Notes: generated by a model from the sequence alone, not told the origin. Numbered from the stretch's first letter, positions 33,374 through 42,263 are shown. The stretch is 64,000 nucleotides of DNA from Brevibacterium picturae (GCF_900105045.1 NZ_LT629739.1:372001-436000), one strand, 5' to 3'. Translations and numbers: made by a program.

Positions 33374-34219
33374 TCACCTGCGCTGGTAGGACCGCAGCGC
33401 CAGCGGAGCGAAGATCGCGATGACGACGGCGCAGCCGACGAGCGCCCATCCCACCTCGGCGGTCACGGCACCGGTGTTCGCAAGGTCGCGGACCCCGGAC
33501 ACGACGTGTGAGATCGGGTTGATGGTGACGAACCACTGGAGCCAGTTCGGCAGAGATTCGACAGGGACGAAGGCGTTGGACAGGAATGTCAGCGGGAAGA
33601 GGATCATCATCGAGATGCCCTGGGCGCCTTGAGCGGAGCGGACCACGGTGCCGATGTAGGCAAATGCCCAGGACAGCGACCAACCGGTGACGACGACGAG
33701 GATGATCGCAGCGATCACGCCGAGGGCACCGCCTTCGGGTCGGTAGCCCATGGCGATTCCGGTCAGGAACGTCAATGATGCGGCGATCGCGTAGCGGACC
33801 AGGTCGGCGACCATCGGCCCCGCCAGGGGTGCGATGCGGGCGACGGGCAAGGTGCGGAAGCGGTCGAAGATGCCGGTGTCCATGTCTTCGCGCAGCTGCA
33901 CGCCGGTGTCCATGCTCGCGGTCAGGCAGGTCATCGCGAGGATGCCCGGAACCATGAGCGGCAGGTAGTTCGCGATGTCGCCGCTGATGGCGCCGCCGAA
34001 GATGAAGCCGAACATGACGGTGAAGAGGATCGGCTGGATGGCGACGTCGGAGAACTGCTCGGGTTCGCGGCGCATGCGCTTGAGCGCACGGGCGGCGAAT
34101 CCCATGGTCTGGTTCCAGGATTCGACGAGGCCCGGGCGGGCCGGAAGTTGGCTCGTGTCGGTGCTGACCGTGCCGATGGGTGCGCGGCGTGCGGCTTGGG
34201 TGGTCTGTGTGGTGCTCAT
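33374..34219 (-). CDS. ABC-2 type exporter permease (DrrB-like)
   Basis: A 281-residue membrane permease with six helices of the DrrB/daunorubicin-resistance type. An N-terminal amphipathic stretch (NQTMGFAARALKRMRREPEQ) precedes helix 1; MVPGILAMTCLTASMDTGVQ then LREDMDTGIFDRFRTLPV is the signature coupling region, and ILFPLTFLSNAFVPVESLP the second conserved stretch. The start overlaps the ATPase stop as ATGA. With that ATPase it would export a hydrophobic compound or lipid. It ends four bases from the end of the broken regulator gene. Confidence 0.92.
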   Translation of the reverse strand: MSTTQTTQAARRAPIGTVSTDTSQLPARPGLVESWNQTMGFAARALKRMRREPEQFSDVAIQPILFTVMFGFIFGGAISGDIANYLPLMVPGILAMTCLTASMDTGVQLREDMDTGIFDRFRTLPVARIAPLAGPMVADLVRYAIAASLTFLTGIAMGYRPEGGALGVIAAIILVVVTGWSLSWAFAYIGTVVRSAQGAQGISMMILFPLTFLSNAFVPVESLPNWLQWFVTINPISHVVSGVRDLANTGAVTAEVGWALVGCAVVIAIFAPLALRSYQRR

Positions 34220-35262
34220 GCTGAGATCTCTTCTCTGCTTGCGTCAGTGGGGCTTGGTTCAGTGGCGGTTTCGCCGGTGATGGTGAGGAACACGTCGTCG
34301 AGGCTGGGCTCCTGCACCTTGATCGACGAGACATCGATCGAATGGTCGCGCAGCGCCAGCAGCACGGTGGCCGCATCGCTGGCGACCTGCAGGGAGACCG
34401 TGATCGCTCCAGGATCGGGCACGTGGACGACGTCGCCGGCGAAGAGCTCGCTGATGACTGCACGAGCTCGGTCTTCGTCGCCGGCGTCGCCGAGGATCAG
34501 CTGCAGGCTGGAGCCGCCGATGGAGGCTTTGAGCTCGCCGGGGGTTCCCTGCGCCACGATCTGACCGCGGTCGATGACGGCGATGCGATCGGCCAGTTGG
34601 TCGGCTTCTTCGAGGTACTGCGTGGTCAGCAGCACGGTGACGCCACCGGCAACGAGGTTGCGGATCGTCTCCCACATCTGGTTGCGGGTGCGGGGATCGA
34701 GTCCGGTGGTGGGTTCGTCGAGAAAGATGAGCGGGGGCCGGGTGATGAGGCTGGCGGCCAGGTCGAGGCGTCGGCGCATGCCGCCGGAGAACGTGGACAG
34801 CGGTTTGTCGGCGGCAGCACCCAGTCCGAATTCCTCGAGGAGTTCGACGGCGACGGACCGCGCAGCGGTCCTGCTCAATCCCTGAAGTCGGGCGATCAGC
34901 TGGAGATTCTCGCGGCCGGTCAGCTTCTCGTCCACCGAGGCGTACTGCCCCGTCACGCCGATGAGCTGCCTGATCTTATGGGGTTCGCGGGCGACGTCGA
35001 CACCGAAGATCTCGGCGTGCCCATCATCGATTGCCAGGAGCGTGGCCAGCATGTTGATCATCGTGGTCTTGCCTGCCCCGTTGGGGCCCAGGACGCCGAA
35101 GATCTCTCCCCTGCGGATGTCGAGGTCGATGTGGTTGACAGCGGTGTAGTCGCCGAAGGTCTTGACGAGTCCGCGAATGCGCACCGCCGAGGTGGCGGAG
35201 GCAGCTGCGTTGGTTTGGACCGATGGGTCTGTTCGTATGTTCTGCATTCCCTCAGTGTTCAC
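34216..35262 (-). CDS. ABC exporter ATPase (DrrA-like)
   Basis: A 348-residue ATPase. Walker A GPNGAGKTTMINML (~58-71), signature FSGGMRRRLDLAASL (~157-171), Walker B LIFLDEPTTGLDPRTRN (~177-193), and a DrrA-type C-terminal domain of about 100 residues (VQEPSLDDVFLTITG). It couples ATP hydrolysis to export through the adjacent permease (ATGA overlap). A GTG at 35262 gives the longest form; an ATG at 35247 is an alternative, both with poor ribosome sites. Confidence 0.92.
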   Translation of the reverse strand: MNTEGMQNIRTDPSVQTNAAASATSAVRIRGLVKTFGDYTAVNHIDLDIRRGEIFGVLGPNGAGKTTMINMLATLLAIDDGHAEIFGVDVAREPHKIRQLIGVTGQYASVDEKLTGRENLQLIARLQGLSRTAARSVAVELLEEFGLGAAADKPLSTFSGGMRRRLDLAASLITRPPLIFLDEPTTGLDPRTRNQMWETIRNLVAGGVTVLLTTQYLEEADQLADRIAVIDRGQIVAQGTPGELKASIGGSSLQLILGDAGDEDRARAVISELFAGDVVHVPDPGAITVSLQVASDAATVLLALRDHSIDVSSIKVQEPSLDDVFLTITGETATEPSPTDASREEISA

Positions 35263-35391
35263 GCCACCGGTTTCATCGTGGTTTCACAGCAGGCTCGCCC
35301 TGGTTTCATCCGGTCACCGGTGAGACGATGACGGCAGGTGCTACAGGCTGAGAACCACCTCGTCGGGTGTCACAGATCAAAGGAGCCTCAC

Positions 35392-36318
35392 ATGTCGCAG
35401 TTCACCGTCGCCGCCGTTCAGGCCGGCAGCACGTTGTTCGATACCGGAGCCACACTCAAACAGGCACTTGCCTATATCGGGGAGGCCGCGGAGCAGTCAG
35501 CTTCACTCGTCGTTCTCCCGGAGGCCTACCTCGGCGGGTATCCGAAGGGCCTGGACTTCGGTATCACGGTCGGTTCCCGCTCCTCCCAAGGACGGAAGGA
35601 CTTCCAACGCTACTTCGACTCGGCGATTGCCGTTCCCGGCCCAGAGACCGATGCCTTGGCCGACGCCGCGAGCACTCATGGGCTGACCATCGTCATCGGC
35701 GTCATCGAACGTGACGGCGGCACCCTCTACTGCACCTCGCTGTTCTTCACCCCCGAGGACGGGTTGGCAGCCAAACACCGCAAGCTCGTCCCTACCGCCG
35801 CAGAGCGTTTCCTCTGGGGCCGTGGTGACGGATCGACGCTGGAGACGATTGAGACGGCTCTGGGCACCCTCGGCTCGGCGATCTGCTGGGAGAACTACAT
35901 GCCGCTGCTGCGCCAGACCATGTATTCCAAGGGCGTCGACATCTGGTGCGCGCCCACCGTTGATGAGCGGGAGGTGTGGGCCTCGACCATGCGCCACATC
36001 GCATTGGAGGGACGGTGCTTCGTCATCAGCGCGAACCAGTACCTGCAGCGCCGCGACCTGCCCGACGACGTCCATCCTTTTCAAGGCGAGGATCCCGACA
36101 CCACGCTGATCTCCGGCGGCAGCATGATCGTCTCGCCCTTGGGCCATGTGCTCGCCGGACCGAAGCGCAATGGTGCCGGACTCCTCCTCGCGACGATCGA
36201 CCTCGACGAGTTGGCTCAGGCGAAGTTCGACTTCGATGCCGCTGGTCACTATGCCCGGCCCGATGTCTTCACGCTCCTCGTCGACGAAGAGGAGAAGCTC
36301 ACCACCTACGGGCTGTGA
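35392..36318 (+). CDS. Carbon-nitrogen hydrolase, nitrilase-like
   Basis: A 308-residue nitrilase-superfamily enzyme. The catalytic triad is complete: Glu44 (VVLPEAYLGGYP), Lys131 (KHRKLVPTAAERFLWG) and Cys165 (GSAICWENYMPLLR). The last two motifs match true nitrilases (branch 1), which convert nitriles to acids and ammonia. Cytoplasmic. The ATG at 35392 has AAAGGAG nine bases upstream. Its final 20 bases overlap a convergent membrane-protein gene. Single gene with no aldoxime dehydratase or amidase next to it. Confidence 0.9.
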   Translation: MSQFTVAAVQAGSTLFDTGATLKQALAYIGEAAEQSASLVVLPEAYLGGYPKGLDFGITVGSRSSQGRKDFQRYFDSAIAVPGPETDALADAASTHGLTIVIGVIERDGGTLYCTSLFFTPEDGLAAKHRKLVPTAAERFLWGRGDGSTLETIETALGTLGSAICWENYMPLLRQTMYSKGVDIWCAPTVDEREVWASTMRHIALEGRCFVISANQYLQRRDLPDDVHPFQGEDPDTTLISGGSMIVSPLGHVLAGPKRNGAGLLLATIDLDELAQAKFDFDAAGHYARPDVFTLLVDEEEKLTTYGL

Positions 36319-36820
36319 TGAGGCAGCTCGTGATGAGGCGGGCGATCATGCTCGCCGTCATCTTCTGGAGCCGGTCGAAGGCGAGTGCGGTCAGGGCCAG
36401 GGCTGCGACGAGCAGTCCGAAGTCGCGCAGGGCGATGTCGAAGATCTGTCCCATGGAGACGAGGTCGATGATGATCCCAGCCAGCCAGGCCACGACCAGC
36501 AGTGATCCGAATTTCGGAGCCACGGCGACGACGATGCCGGCGATGATCTCGATGATGCCCACGGCGAACATGGCCTGATGGGCGGTCCCCGGCACGATCG
36601 CATCGATCCACGGTGCCAGGTAGCTGTCCCAGTTCGTGAGCAGGCCGAAGAATTTGTCCAGCCCGAACAGGATCGGGGCGACGGTGAAGATGGTGCGCAG
36701 CAGGAAGAAGGCGCGGTCACTTCCAAGGTGAGATCTGAGGCCAACTGCCCCGGAACTTGCCCCGGTGCCTGATCCGGTGTCTGATCCGGTGTCTTCGGGG
36801 GTGGCGAGTTTGTGTGACAT
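36299..36820 (-). CDS. DoxX-like small membrane protein
   Basis: A 173-residue protein. A hydrophilic Ser/Gly/Thr N-terminus of ~35 residues with GSDTGSGTG repeats precedes four membrane helices (TIFTVAPILFGLDKFFGLL; MFAVGIIEIIAGIVVAV; LLVVAWLAGIIIDLVSM; FGLLVAALALTALAF). The pattern of a helix followed by LDKFF and a four-helix core resembles the DoxX/DUF417-type group, with no known enzymatic role. AAGGGA precedes the ATG at 36820. The C-terminal codons overlap the nitrilase 3' end. Confidence 0.68.
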   Translation of the reverse strand: MSHKLATPEDTGSDTGSGTGASSGAVGLRSHLGSDRAFFLLRTIFTVAPILFGLDKFFGLLTNWDSYLAPWIDAIVPGTAHQAMFAVGIIEIIAGIVVAVAPKFGSLLVVAWLAGIIIDLVSMGQIFDIALRDFGLLVAALALTALAFDRLQKMTASMIARLITSCLITARRW

Positions 36821-37017
36821 GAGCGTGTCCCTTCACGAATGGGCGGAGGATGCCTGTTGGCCTCCTGTACCCAGTTGGTGTCCACGCCTTATGCTCGTCT
36901 TACCGGGGCGAGAGAAAATGTTTCGCGGAAGGTTTTTCGCCGATTGAGGTAAGACCATCTCCCCCATCTGACACCAACGAACTATGACCCTTCTCTGCTT
37001 CGCCTGGTGGTGGCACA

Positions 37018-37683
37018 ATGATGATCGTGAGTGATGTACCCATCTCTGTCCCTGACTGTGTGCGCGATGACAACTGGCACCTTCACCTCGGCGAGTTCGA
37101 AGAACCCGAGACACCGCAACGGCTCGCGGCTCAGCGCAGACTGCACGAACTGCTGCTCAAGGCCACCCGGCTGCAGGTGGGGCGGCTGCGGCATCAACTT
37201 CCAGGTGCCGGGTCGACTGACCTGGAGGATCTGGCTCAGCAAGCCGCCGACGATGCTCATCTCGCGGTGCTGCGCAGACTCGGCGAGTTCGAGGGGCGCA
37301 GCAGATTCAGCACCTGGGTGTTCAAGTTCGGCATCCTGCAGGCAGGTGTCGCCGTGCGCCGGCAGGCATGGCGCCACCGCGAGGTCACGCTCTCGGAGAA
37401 CTTGCCGCTCGTCGATGCCGATCACGGGCCGGCCAGCCGCGCCGAGGGCTCCGATCTGGCGCGTGCGGTCCGCACGTCCCTGGGCACGGCACTGACGCCT
37501 CGGCAACGACAGATCATGATCGCCCTGCTCATCGACGATGTGCCCATCGATGTCCTGGCGCAGAGGCTGGGCACCACTCGCAACGCGCTGTATAAGAATG
37601 TCCACGATGCCCGGAAACGACTGCGCGAGGCGCTCATCGCCTCCGGCCACCTCGAGGCACTCCCCGATAGGAGGACGTCATGA
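37018..37683 (+). CDS. ECF-type sigma factor
   Basis: A 221-residue sigma-70-family factor. Region 2 is DLEDLAQQAADDAHLAVLRR with RLGEFEGRSRFSTWVFKFG (~72-105), and region 4 is LTPRQRQIMIALLIDDVPID and VLAQRLGTTRNALYKNVHDA (~160-200), with the usual helix-turn-helix. It would direct RNA polymerase to a small stress regulon. The start could be ATG 37018, ATG 37021 or GTG 37027. It overlaps the next gene by ATGA, the standard pairing with an anti-sigma factor. Confidence 0.87.
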   Translation: MMIVSDVPISVPDCVRDDNWHLHLGEFEEPETPQRLAAQRRLHELLLKATRLQVGRLRHQLPGAGSTDLEDLAQQAADDAHLAVLRRLGEFEGRSRFSTWVFKFGILQAGVAVRRQAWRHREVTLSENLPLVDADHGPASRAEGSDLARAVRTSLGTALTPRQRQIMIALLIDDVPIDVLAQRLGTTRNALYKNVHDARKRLREALIASGHLEALPDRRTS

Positions 37684-37901
37684 CCGACCCGCACCAGCCC
37701 TTGAGTCCGGACGCGATCGCCCGGCTGCTCACGGATACGGAGCCATACCTGTCATGTGATGAGTGCTTCGCCCGCATCGACGAATACGTCGAGCACACAC
37801 TGAGCGACCCGAGCTACCTGGACGTGCCCATGGACGTGCACTTAGCCGGGTGCGCCGTGTGCGCCGAGGAAGCAGAGACGCTCACCGAGCTCCTGTCCTG
37901 A
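37680..37901 (+). CDS. Small zinc-finger anti-sigma-like protein
   Basis: A 73-residue soluble protein without a membrane helix. It has the ZAS-type H-x3-C-x2-C motif (His54, Cys58, Cys61 in HLAGCAVC) and another Cys pair at 26 and 29 (SCDECFARIDEYVE). That motif is found in zinc-binding anti-sigma factors, and the ATGA overlap with the ECF gene supports a partner role. It is shorter than RsrA-type proteins, so whether it inhibits the sigma factor alone is open. Confidence 0.75.
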   Translation: MTDPHQPLSPDAIARLLTDTEPYLSCDECFARIDEYVEHTLSDPSYLDVPMDVHLAGCAVCAEEAETLTELLS

Positions 37902-37926
37902 GCTCAGCAGAACCTGCCTCAGACAC

Positions 37927-39183
37927 TCACAGGAACGGTCGCATCGGCTTCAGCGCCGACTCGGCGATCTGTGTCAGCGGATGACGGTCCAACCAGTCAG
38001 TGCCGAGGACCTCGCAATGTTCGGCGTCGGAGAGGAACGCCTTCTCCATCTCTGCAGCGAAGTCGGGGTCGATGACCTCGACGTTGGTCTCATAGTTGAA
38101 GGTCAGCGACAGTCGGTCAATGTTCGCTGTCCCCACCGTCGACCATTTTCCGTCCACCGTCGCGATCTTGGAGTGGATCATGGCCGCCGTGTAGAGCAGG
38201 ACAGTGACGTCGGACCGCTGCATCTGCTCGAAGAAGCCTCGGGACAGATAGTCACCGAGGATGTGGTTGGATTCCTGCGGCACCATGATCCGCACGTCGA
38301 CGCCGCGAGCTGCTGCGTCGATGAGGGCATTGAGGAGCTGCTGATCGGGAATGAAGTACGGGGTTGTGAGCCAGATGCGGTCCTGTGCGCGTTCGAACGC
38401 GTTGAGGTACATGGACCGGATCGGGTAGACAAGCTGGATCGGCAGGTTGGCCGAGACCCGAAGCTTCGACTCCCAGGCTGTGGGCGCGACCCATTCGATC
38501 TGATTGTCCGAGTCATGGAATTCGTTCCACACTCGCGCGATGGACTGGCGCAGCCCCCAGGTGCCGGGACCGGCCGCCTTCAGATGGGTGTCCCGCCAGT
38601 GTCGGGCGTAGAGGGAACCGATGTTGAACCCGCCGACGAAGGCAACGTCGTTGTCGATGACGAGGATCTTGGAGTGGTTGAAACCGGAGTGGCGCAGCGG
38701 CCCCCTCCAGAACTTCCTGGCCACGAGCGGCAGCCGCAGAACCTTGATCCGCATGGACAGCTGCTCATAGAAGGAGCGCGGGATGGAGAGGTTGGCAAAA
38801 CCGTCGTAGATGATGTGGATGTTGACCCCGCGTTTGGCTGCGGCGTTGAAGGCGTCGATGAACTTCTGGCCCATCTCGTCGTTCTTCCAGATGAAGGTCT
38901 CCATCTGAATCGACTCACTTGCGGATCCGATCTCGTCGAGCATGTCGTCATACAGTGTCGCCCCGTCGGTGTAGATGCTCAGCTGGGAGTCTTCGACGTG
39001 GGCGTGGAAGGTCCCAGGACGTGGCGCCGTCCGATGTTTGCGACCGCGTTTCTGCACCAGGTCGATCGCCAATGAAGCCCCCACTGTGAGCGGGACCGCG
39101 CAGGCGAGCCCGGCGGCGGCCCATGGTGCGATGGCGCGGAGGCGATCGAGGCCCTGACGGAGATTGCGCGGAATGGCTCCCAT
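37927..39183 (-). CDS. Phospholipase D-type cardiolipin synthase
   Basis: A 418-residue membrane-associated enzyme with two HKD motifs. The first is HSKILVIDNDVAFVGG (~169-184) and the second IHSKIATVDGKWSTVG (~347-362). An N-terminal hydrophobic segment (WAAAGLACAVPLTVGASLAI) may anchor it in the membrane. It probably joins two phosphatidylglycerols, or a phospholipid and a polyol, to form cardiolipin. It is convergent with the ECF/anti-sigma pair, ending 26 bases from it. Confidence 0.9.
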   Translation of the reverse strand: MGAIPRNLRQGLDRLRAIAPWAAAGLACAVPLTVGASLAIDLVQKRGRKHRTAPRPGTFHAHVEDSQLSIYTDGATLYDDMLDEIGSASESIQMETFIWKNDEMGQKFIDAFNAAAKRGVNIHIIYDGFANLSIPRSFYEQLSMRIKVLRLPLVARKFWRGPLRHSGFNHSKILVIDNDVAFVGGFNIGSLYARHWRDTHLKAAGPGTWGLRQSIARVWNEFHDSDNQIEWVAPTAWESKLRVSANLPIQLVYPIRSMYLNAFERAQDRIWLTTPYFIPDQQLLNALIDAAARGVDVRIMVPQESNHILGDYLSRGFFEQMQRSDVTVLLYTAAMIHSKIATVDGKWSTVGTANIDRLSLTFNYETNVEVIDPDFAAEMEKAFLSDAEHCEVLGTDWLDRHPLTQIAESALKPMRPFL

Positions 39184-39220
39184 AACTGTTCAGTATATCG
39201 GCCCCCAGACGGCGGCAACG

Positions 39221-39249
39221 TTGACCTCATACCCAAGATTGAGGTCTAT
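39221..39249 (+). promoter_or_regulatory. Dps promoter with a GACCTCA-N10-TGAGGTC dyad
   Basis: The perfect 7-bp arms GACCTCA (39223-39229) and TGAGGTC (39240-39246) flank ten bases. The dyad starts within a -35-like TTGACC (39221-39226) and reaches a weak -10-like GTCTAT (39244-39249) at 17-bp spacing, so a bound repressor would block the promoter. The regulator is not identified. Confidence 0.55.
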
Positions 39250-39308
39250 CGTCGGCAGGAGGTGCCCATATACGGCACATCGTTGCACTGCTTTAGGAGG
39301 AACGAATC

Positions 39309-39836
39309 ATGGCTGAATCAGTCAAGGTACCCCAGCCGGCCGGAACGAAGACCACGGGCGCGGAGAACGCGGAGCACGGCTTCACTGCGTCCCCGGCTCT
39401 GGCCAAGAATATGCAGTCCGTCCTCGTCGATTTCATTGCTCTGCAGTTGGTCGGCAAGCAGGCCCACTGGAACATCGTCGGCCCCAACTTCCGCGATCTG
39501 CACCTCAACCTCGACGAGGTAGTGGCCATCGCCCGCACCGGCTCGGACAGCATCGCCGAGCGCATGAGGGCCCTGCACGCCACGGCGGACGGTCGCCCCA
39601 GGGTTGTCGCCGAGCAGTCGTCCCTGCCGGAGTTCCCAGCCGGCGAGATCACGACCCATGACGCCATCGATCTCAGCGTGCGCGCCGTCGAAGCCACGGT
39701 CGCGACCATGCGCAAGGTCCATGACGAAGTCGATGCCGCCGACCCGACCACGGCCGACATCTTTCATGAGTTCATCTCGCAGCTGGAGCAGCAGGCGTGG
39801 TTCCTCAGCGCCGAGACCCGCACCCCGTCGAACTGA
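39309..39836 (+). CDS. dps: DNA-protecting ferritin-like protein (Dps family)
   Basis: A 175-residue Dps. The ferroxidase-site sequence is LVGKQAHWNIVGPNFRDLHL with NLDEVV (His53 onwards), and the helical core continues to the C-terminus (FHEFISQLEQQAWFLSAETR). Dps dodecamers bind and shield DNA, store iron and use up hydrogen peroxide in starvation and oxidative stress. The N-terminus has ~25 extra residues compared with short Dps proteins. AGGAGG lies eight bases before the ATG. Preceded by an operator-like dyad and followed by a hairpin terminator. Confidence 0.94.
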   Translation: MAESVKVPQPAGTKTTGAENAEHGFTASPALAKNMQSVLVDFIALQLVGKQAHWNIVGPNFRDLHLNLDEVVAIARTGSDSIAERMRALHATADGRPRVVAEQSSLPEFPAGEITTHDAIDLSVRAVEATVATMRKVHDEVDAADPTTADIFHEFISQLEQQAWFLSAETRTPSN

Positions 39837-39869
39837 CCTGAGGAACCGTCCCTGTGACGGTCCTTTGAA

Positions 39870-39914
39870 AAGCCACCGGTGACCACGTCGTACAGACATG
39901 ATCGCCGGTGGCTT
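39870..39914. terminator. Hairpin terminator after Dps
   Basis: AAGCCACCGG (39870-39879) and CCGGTGGCTT (39905-39914) pair perfectly over 10 bp with a 25-base loop, between the convergent Dps and HD-domain genes. Followed by CTCC, not a T run. Confidence 0.6.
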
Positions 39915-39947
39915 CTCCGTGTCACGCACCCATTTGAGGCAACCGCA

Positions 39948-40577
39948 CTACTCCGAGCGTGCTGCCTCAAACGGGTGCTTGAGCATCTTCTGCTCGAGGC
40001 CGCTATCGACAATGCGCTGAGCAGCGGTCGAGGGTTTGCGTTCGGCCTGGGCGCTCACGCAGGCGGTGAACTCGTGGGCAACTGTCAGGCGCGGATATTT
40101 CTTGAGGACTTCGCCAACGAAGCTCGAGGGCAGGTCCCCCGATCGGGCGCCGGTGATATCGAGAGCCGTGCCAGCCTCGAGCAGATACCCTTCGAGGTCA
40201 GTCGACGGGTCTACGGCTGCCCAGTTGTGCCGGATAATGACATCTTTGGCGCGTACACGCCGATCTCTGGGCCACCCGGCTCCCGTCGTCAGCGCAACGG
40301 CGACGTGCCCGCCGGCTTCCTCGTACGACAAGGTGCGGTTGTCGAATGGCTCGACGATTCCGATGTCATGAAGCAGCGCGGCCACATAGAGAAGCTCGTC
40401 ATCGAAGGTGGATCGACTTTCCATTGCGGCAAAGCCACGCGCCCAGTGCCATGACCGCAACACATGGTTGAGCAACGCAGGCGAGTGATAGTCAGCCGCC
40501 AGTTCGTATGCTGCGATTGACGCCCGGCTGTCAGGGGCTTTGAGATCGCGCAACCGTAGATTTGAGCTCGTTGCCAT
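39948..40577 (-). CDS. HD-domain hydrolase-like protein
   Basis: A 209-residue HD-superfamily protein. The metal motif is LLNHVLRSWHWA for the first His and AALLHDIGIVEPF for the HD pair (~70-85), with a further His in IIRHNWAAVD. This class hydrolyses phosphoesters or cyanamide-like compounds; the H...HD...H spacing and the SxRSWHWA segment resemble the cyanamide hydratase/HDIG small enzymes. I chose the ATG at 40577, which has AAGG before it. Its substrate is not clear. Confidence 0.78.
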   Translation of the reverse strand: MATSSNLRLRDLKAPDSRASIAAYELAADYHSPALLNHVLRSWHWARGFAAMESRSTFDDELLYVAALLHDIGIVEPFDNRTLSYEEAGGHVAVALTTGAGWPRDRRVRAKDVIIRHNWAAVDPSTDLEGYLLEAGTALDITGARSGDLPSSFVGEVLKKYPRLTVAHEFTACVSAQAERKPSTAAQRIVDSGLEQKMLKHPFEAARSE

Positions 40578-40643
40578 TGCCTTGTCCCTCTTCTCTCGTT
40601 GCACGAATTGACGTTACTTCACCAGCGCCGAGGTGGCCCGCCG

Positions 40644-41105
40644 TCAGCGAAGCTCGATGTCCACTCCGTGTTCCTCGGTGGGACGGGGACCGAATATCCG
40701 GCGCTGCGCATCGGTGATGGTGACGTCGTTGATGCTCGCCTCCCGACGTGACATGAGACCGTCGTTGCTGAATTCCCACAGCTCGTTGCCATAGCTGCGC
40801 CACCACTGACCCGCGGCGTCGTGCCATTCGTACTGGAAGCGCACAGCGATGCAGTCGTCGCTGAATGACCACAGGCTCTTGCGCAGCGCATAGTCGAGTT
40901 CGCGCTCCCACTTCCGGGTCAAGAAGGCGACGATCTCCTCACGACCGGAGAGGAACTCATCGCGATTGCGCCACACCGATTCCGGGGTGTAGGCGAGGGA
41001 GACCTTATGCGGATCGCGGGTGTTCCACGCATCCTCGGCGCCCTGGACCTTCTGCGCGGCGGTCTCGGCAGTGAACGGCGGGAAGGGCGGACGTGCCTGG
41101 GACAT
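40644..41105 (-). CDS. DUF1348 family protein (NTF2-like fold)
   Basis: A 153-residue DUF1348/SnoaL-like protein, cytoplasmic, predicted to adopt a cone-shaped NTF2 fold. Typical parts are [20 protein letters not shown] then [20 protein letters not shown] (~18-60), [20 protein letters not shown] and [20 protein letters not shown]. Widely conserved; function unknown. GAGAGG seven bases before the ATG at 41105 fixes the start. Possibly co-transcribed with the HD gene 66 bases downstream. Confidence 0.87.
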   Translation of the reverse strand: MSQARPPFPPFTAETAAQKVQGAEDAWNTRDPHKVSLAYTPESVWRNRDEFLSGREEIVAFLTRKWERELDYALRKSLWSFSDDCIAVRFQYEWHDAAGQWWRSYGNELWEFSNDGLMSRREASINDVTITDAQRRIFGPRPTEEHGVDIELR

Positions 41106-41216
41106 GACGGTTCCTCTCGGATCGGGTGACAACGGGAGTCACCAGCCACCCTAGACCCGCTCTGAGACGGACGTGGAGCAGTGAGCAGTATCACTTCAAA
41201 TTTGTAGTTTATTGTT

Positions 41217-41246
41217 CAAGTACCAGATATACTATTTCTGTACTTG
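41217..41246 (+). promoter_or_regulatory. Promoter with inverted repeat around the -10 box
   Basis: A TATACT -10-like box (41228-41233) lies inside an inverted repeat with arms CAAGTAC (41217-41223) and GTACTTG (41240-41246); the match extends inward with AGA/TCT after one bulged base. No good -35 is seen. The region is AT-rich. It precedes the TM2-Ltp gene by ~29 bases, and a protein bound here would shut the promoter. Confidence 0.55.
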
Positions 41247-41274
41247 CAACCTCGCTCAACCACTGGAAGTGATA

Positions 41275-42177
41275 ATGACACAGCAGCAGATGCCCGAAAC
41301 CACCTACGCGGGCGCATGGGTTCCCCCACAGCAACACGCAGGGCAGAAGTCGTTCATTGCCACATGGCTTTTCGCTTGGCTCCTCGGCGGACTGGGAGTC
41401 GATCGTTTCTACCTGGGCAAGATCGGCACCGGAGTCCTCAAACTCATCACCTTCGGCGGTCTCGGCATCTGGGTGCTCGTCGACCTCATCATCACGCTGT
41501 CCGGTGCGCAGAGGGACAAGCAGGGCATGCCGCTCAACGGCTACCAGCAGCATAAGAATCTTGCCTGGATCGTCACCGGTGCCGTCATCGCCCTGGGAAT
41601 CCTCATCGGTGCACTGTCACCGAAGCCGACGTCGACAACACAGATCGCGGATCCCGCCCCGAGCGTCGAGGCCGAGCCTGCGGCGATCGAAGAACCCGTC
41701 GAAGACGCTGTTGCAGACGAGGCACCGGAGGAGCAGCCCGTGGAGGAAGCTCCCGTGGCTGAAGAGCCGGCAGAAGAGCCCGTCGTCGAGGAACCTGTTG
41801 CGGAGGAGCCCGTCGAGGCTCCAGTCGAAGAGGAAGCCCCTGTCGCCGAGGAAGAGGCTGAGTCCAGTGTTCCTGCTGAGTACTCTTCAGCACTGACCAA
41901 GGCACAGTCATACTCGGACATGATGCACATGAGTAAGGCTGGCTTGTACGATCAGCTGACAAGCGAATACGGCGAACAGTTCTCCGCTGAAGCTGCACAA
42001 TACGGAGTCGACAATGTCGATGCCGACTGGAATCAGAATGCGCTCGAAAAGGCAAAGTCCTACCAAGACACTATGGCAATGTCGCCGGACGCAATCCATG
42101 ACCAGCTGACCAGTGAACATGGCGAACAGTTCACCTCGCAGCAGGCCGACTACGCGATCGATAACCTCGACGGCTGA
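41275..42177 (+). CDS. TM2-domain protein with Ltp-type repeats
   Basis: A 300-residue membrane protein. Residues ~25-80 form a TM2 domain (ATWLFAWLLGGLGVDRFYLG, then GTGVLKLITFGGLGIWVLVD) and a third helix at ~100-115. A ~75-residue stretch rich in Glu/Pro/Val (AEEPVEEP-like repeats) acts as a spacer, and the C-terminus has two Ltp/host-cell-surface-lipoprotein repeats (SSALTKAQSYSDMMHMSKAG... and NALEKAKSYQDTMAMSPDAI...). Ltp domains were described in a phage protein that blocks DNA injection by other phages. Such repeats here may be exposed on the surface. The ATG at 41275 has GGAAG upstream. Confidence 0.85.
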   Translation: MTQQQMPETTYAGAWVPPQQHAGQKSFIATWLFAWLLGGLGVDRFYLGKIGTGVLKLITFGGLGIWVLVDLIITLSGAQRDKQGMPLNGYQQHKNLAWIVTGAVIALGILIGALSPKPTSTTQIADPAPSVEAEPAAIEEPVEDAVADEAPEEQPVEEAPVAEEPAEEPVVEEPVAEEPVEAPVEEEAPVAEEEAESSVPAEYSSALTKAQSYSDMMHMSKAGLYDQLTSEYGEQFSAEAAQYGVDNVDADWNQNALEKAKSYQDTMAMSPDAIHDQLTSEHGEQFTSQQADYAIDNLDG

Positions 42178-42215
42178 CCACGGGCCGCCGGTCCACGGCT
42201 ACGCCTGACGCCGAT

Positions 42216-42263
42216 ACAAATGCGGCGCCTCAACCCTTCCCGGGGTTGAGGCGCCGCATTTGT
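42216..42263. terminator. Strong 21-bp-stem hairpin terminator
   Basis: Perfect 21-bp arms (42216-42236 and 42243-42263) with a TTCCCG loop; the stem includes GCGGCGCCTCAACCC and its complement. It lies between two convergent genes, so it may stop transcription from both sides. It is the strongest hairpin seen in the window. Confidence 0.9.
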
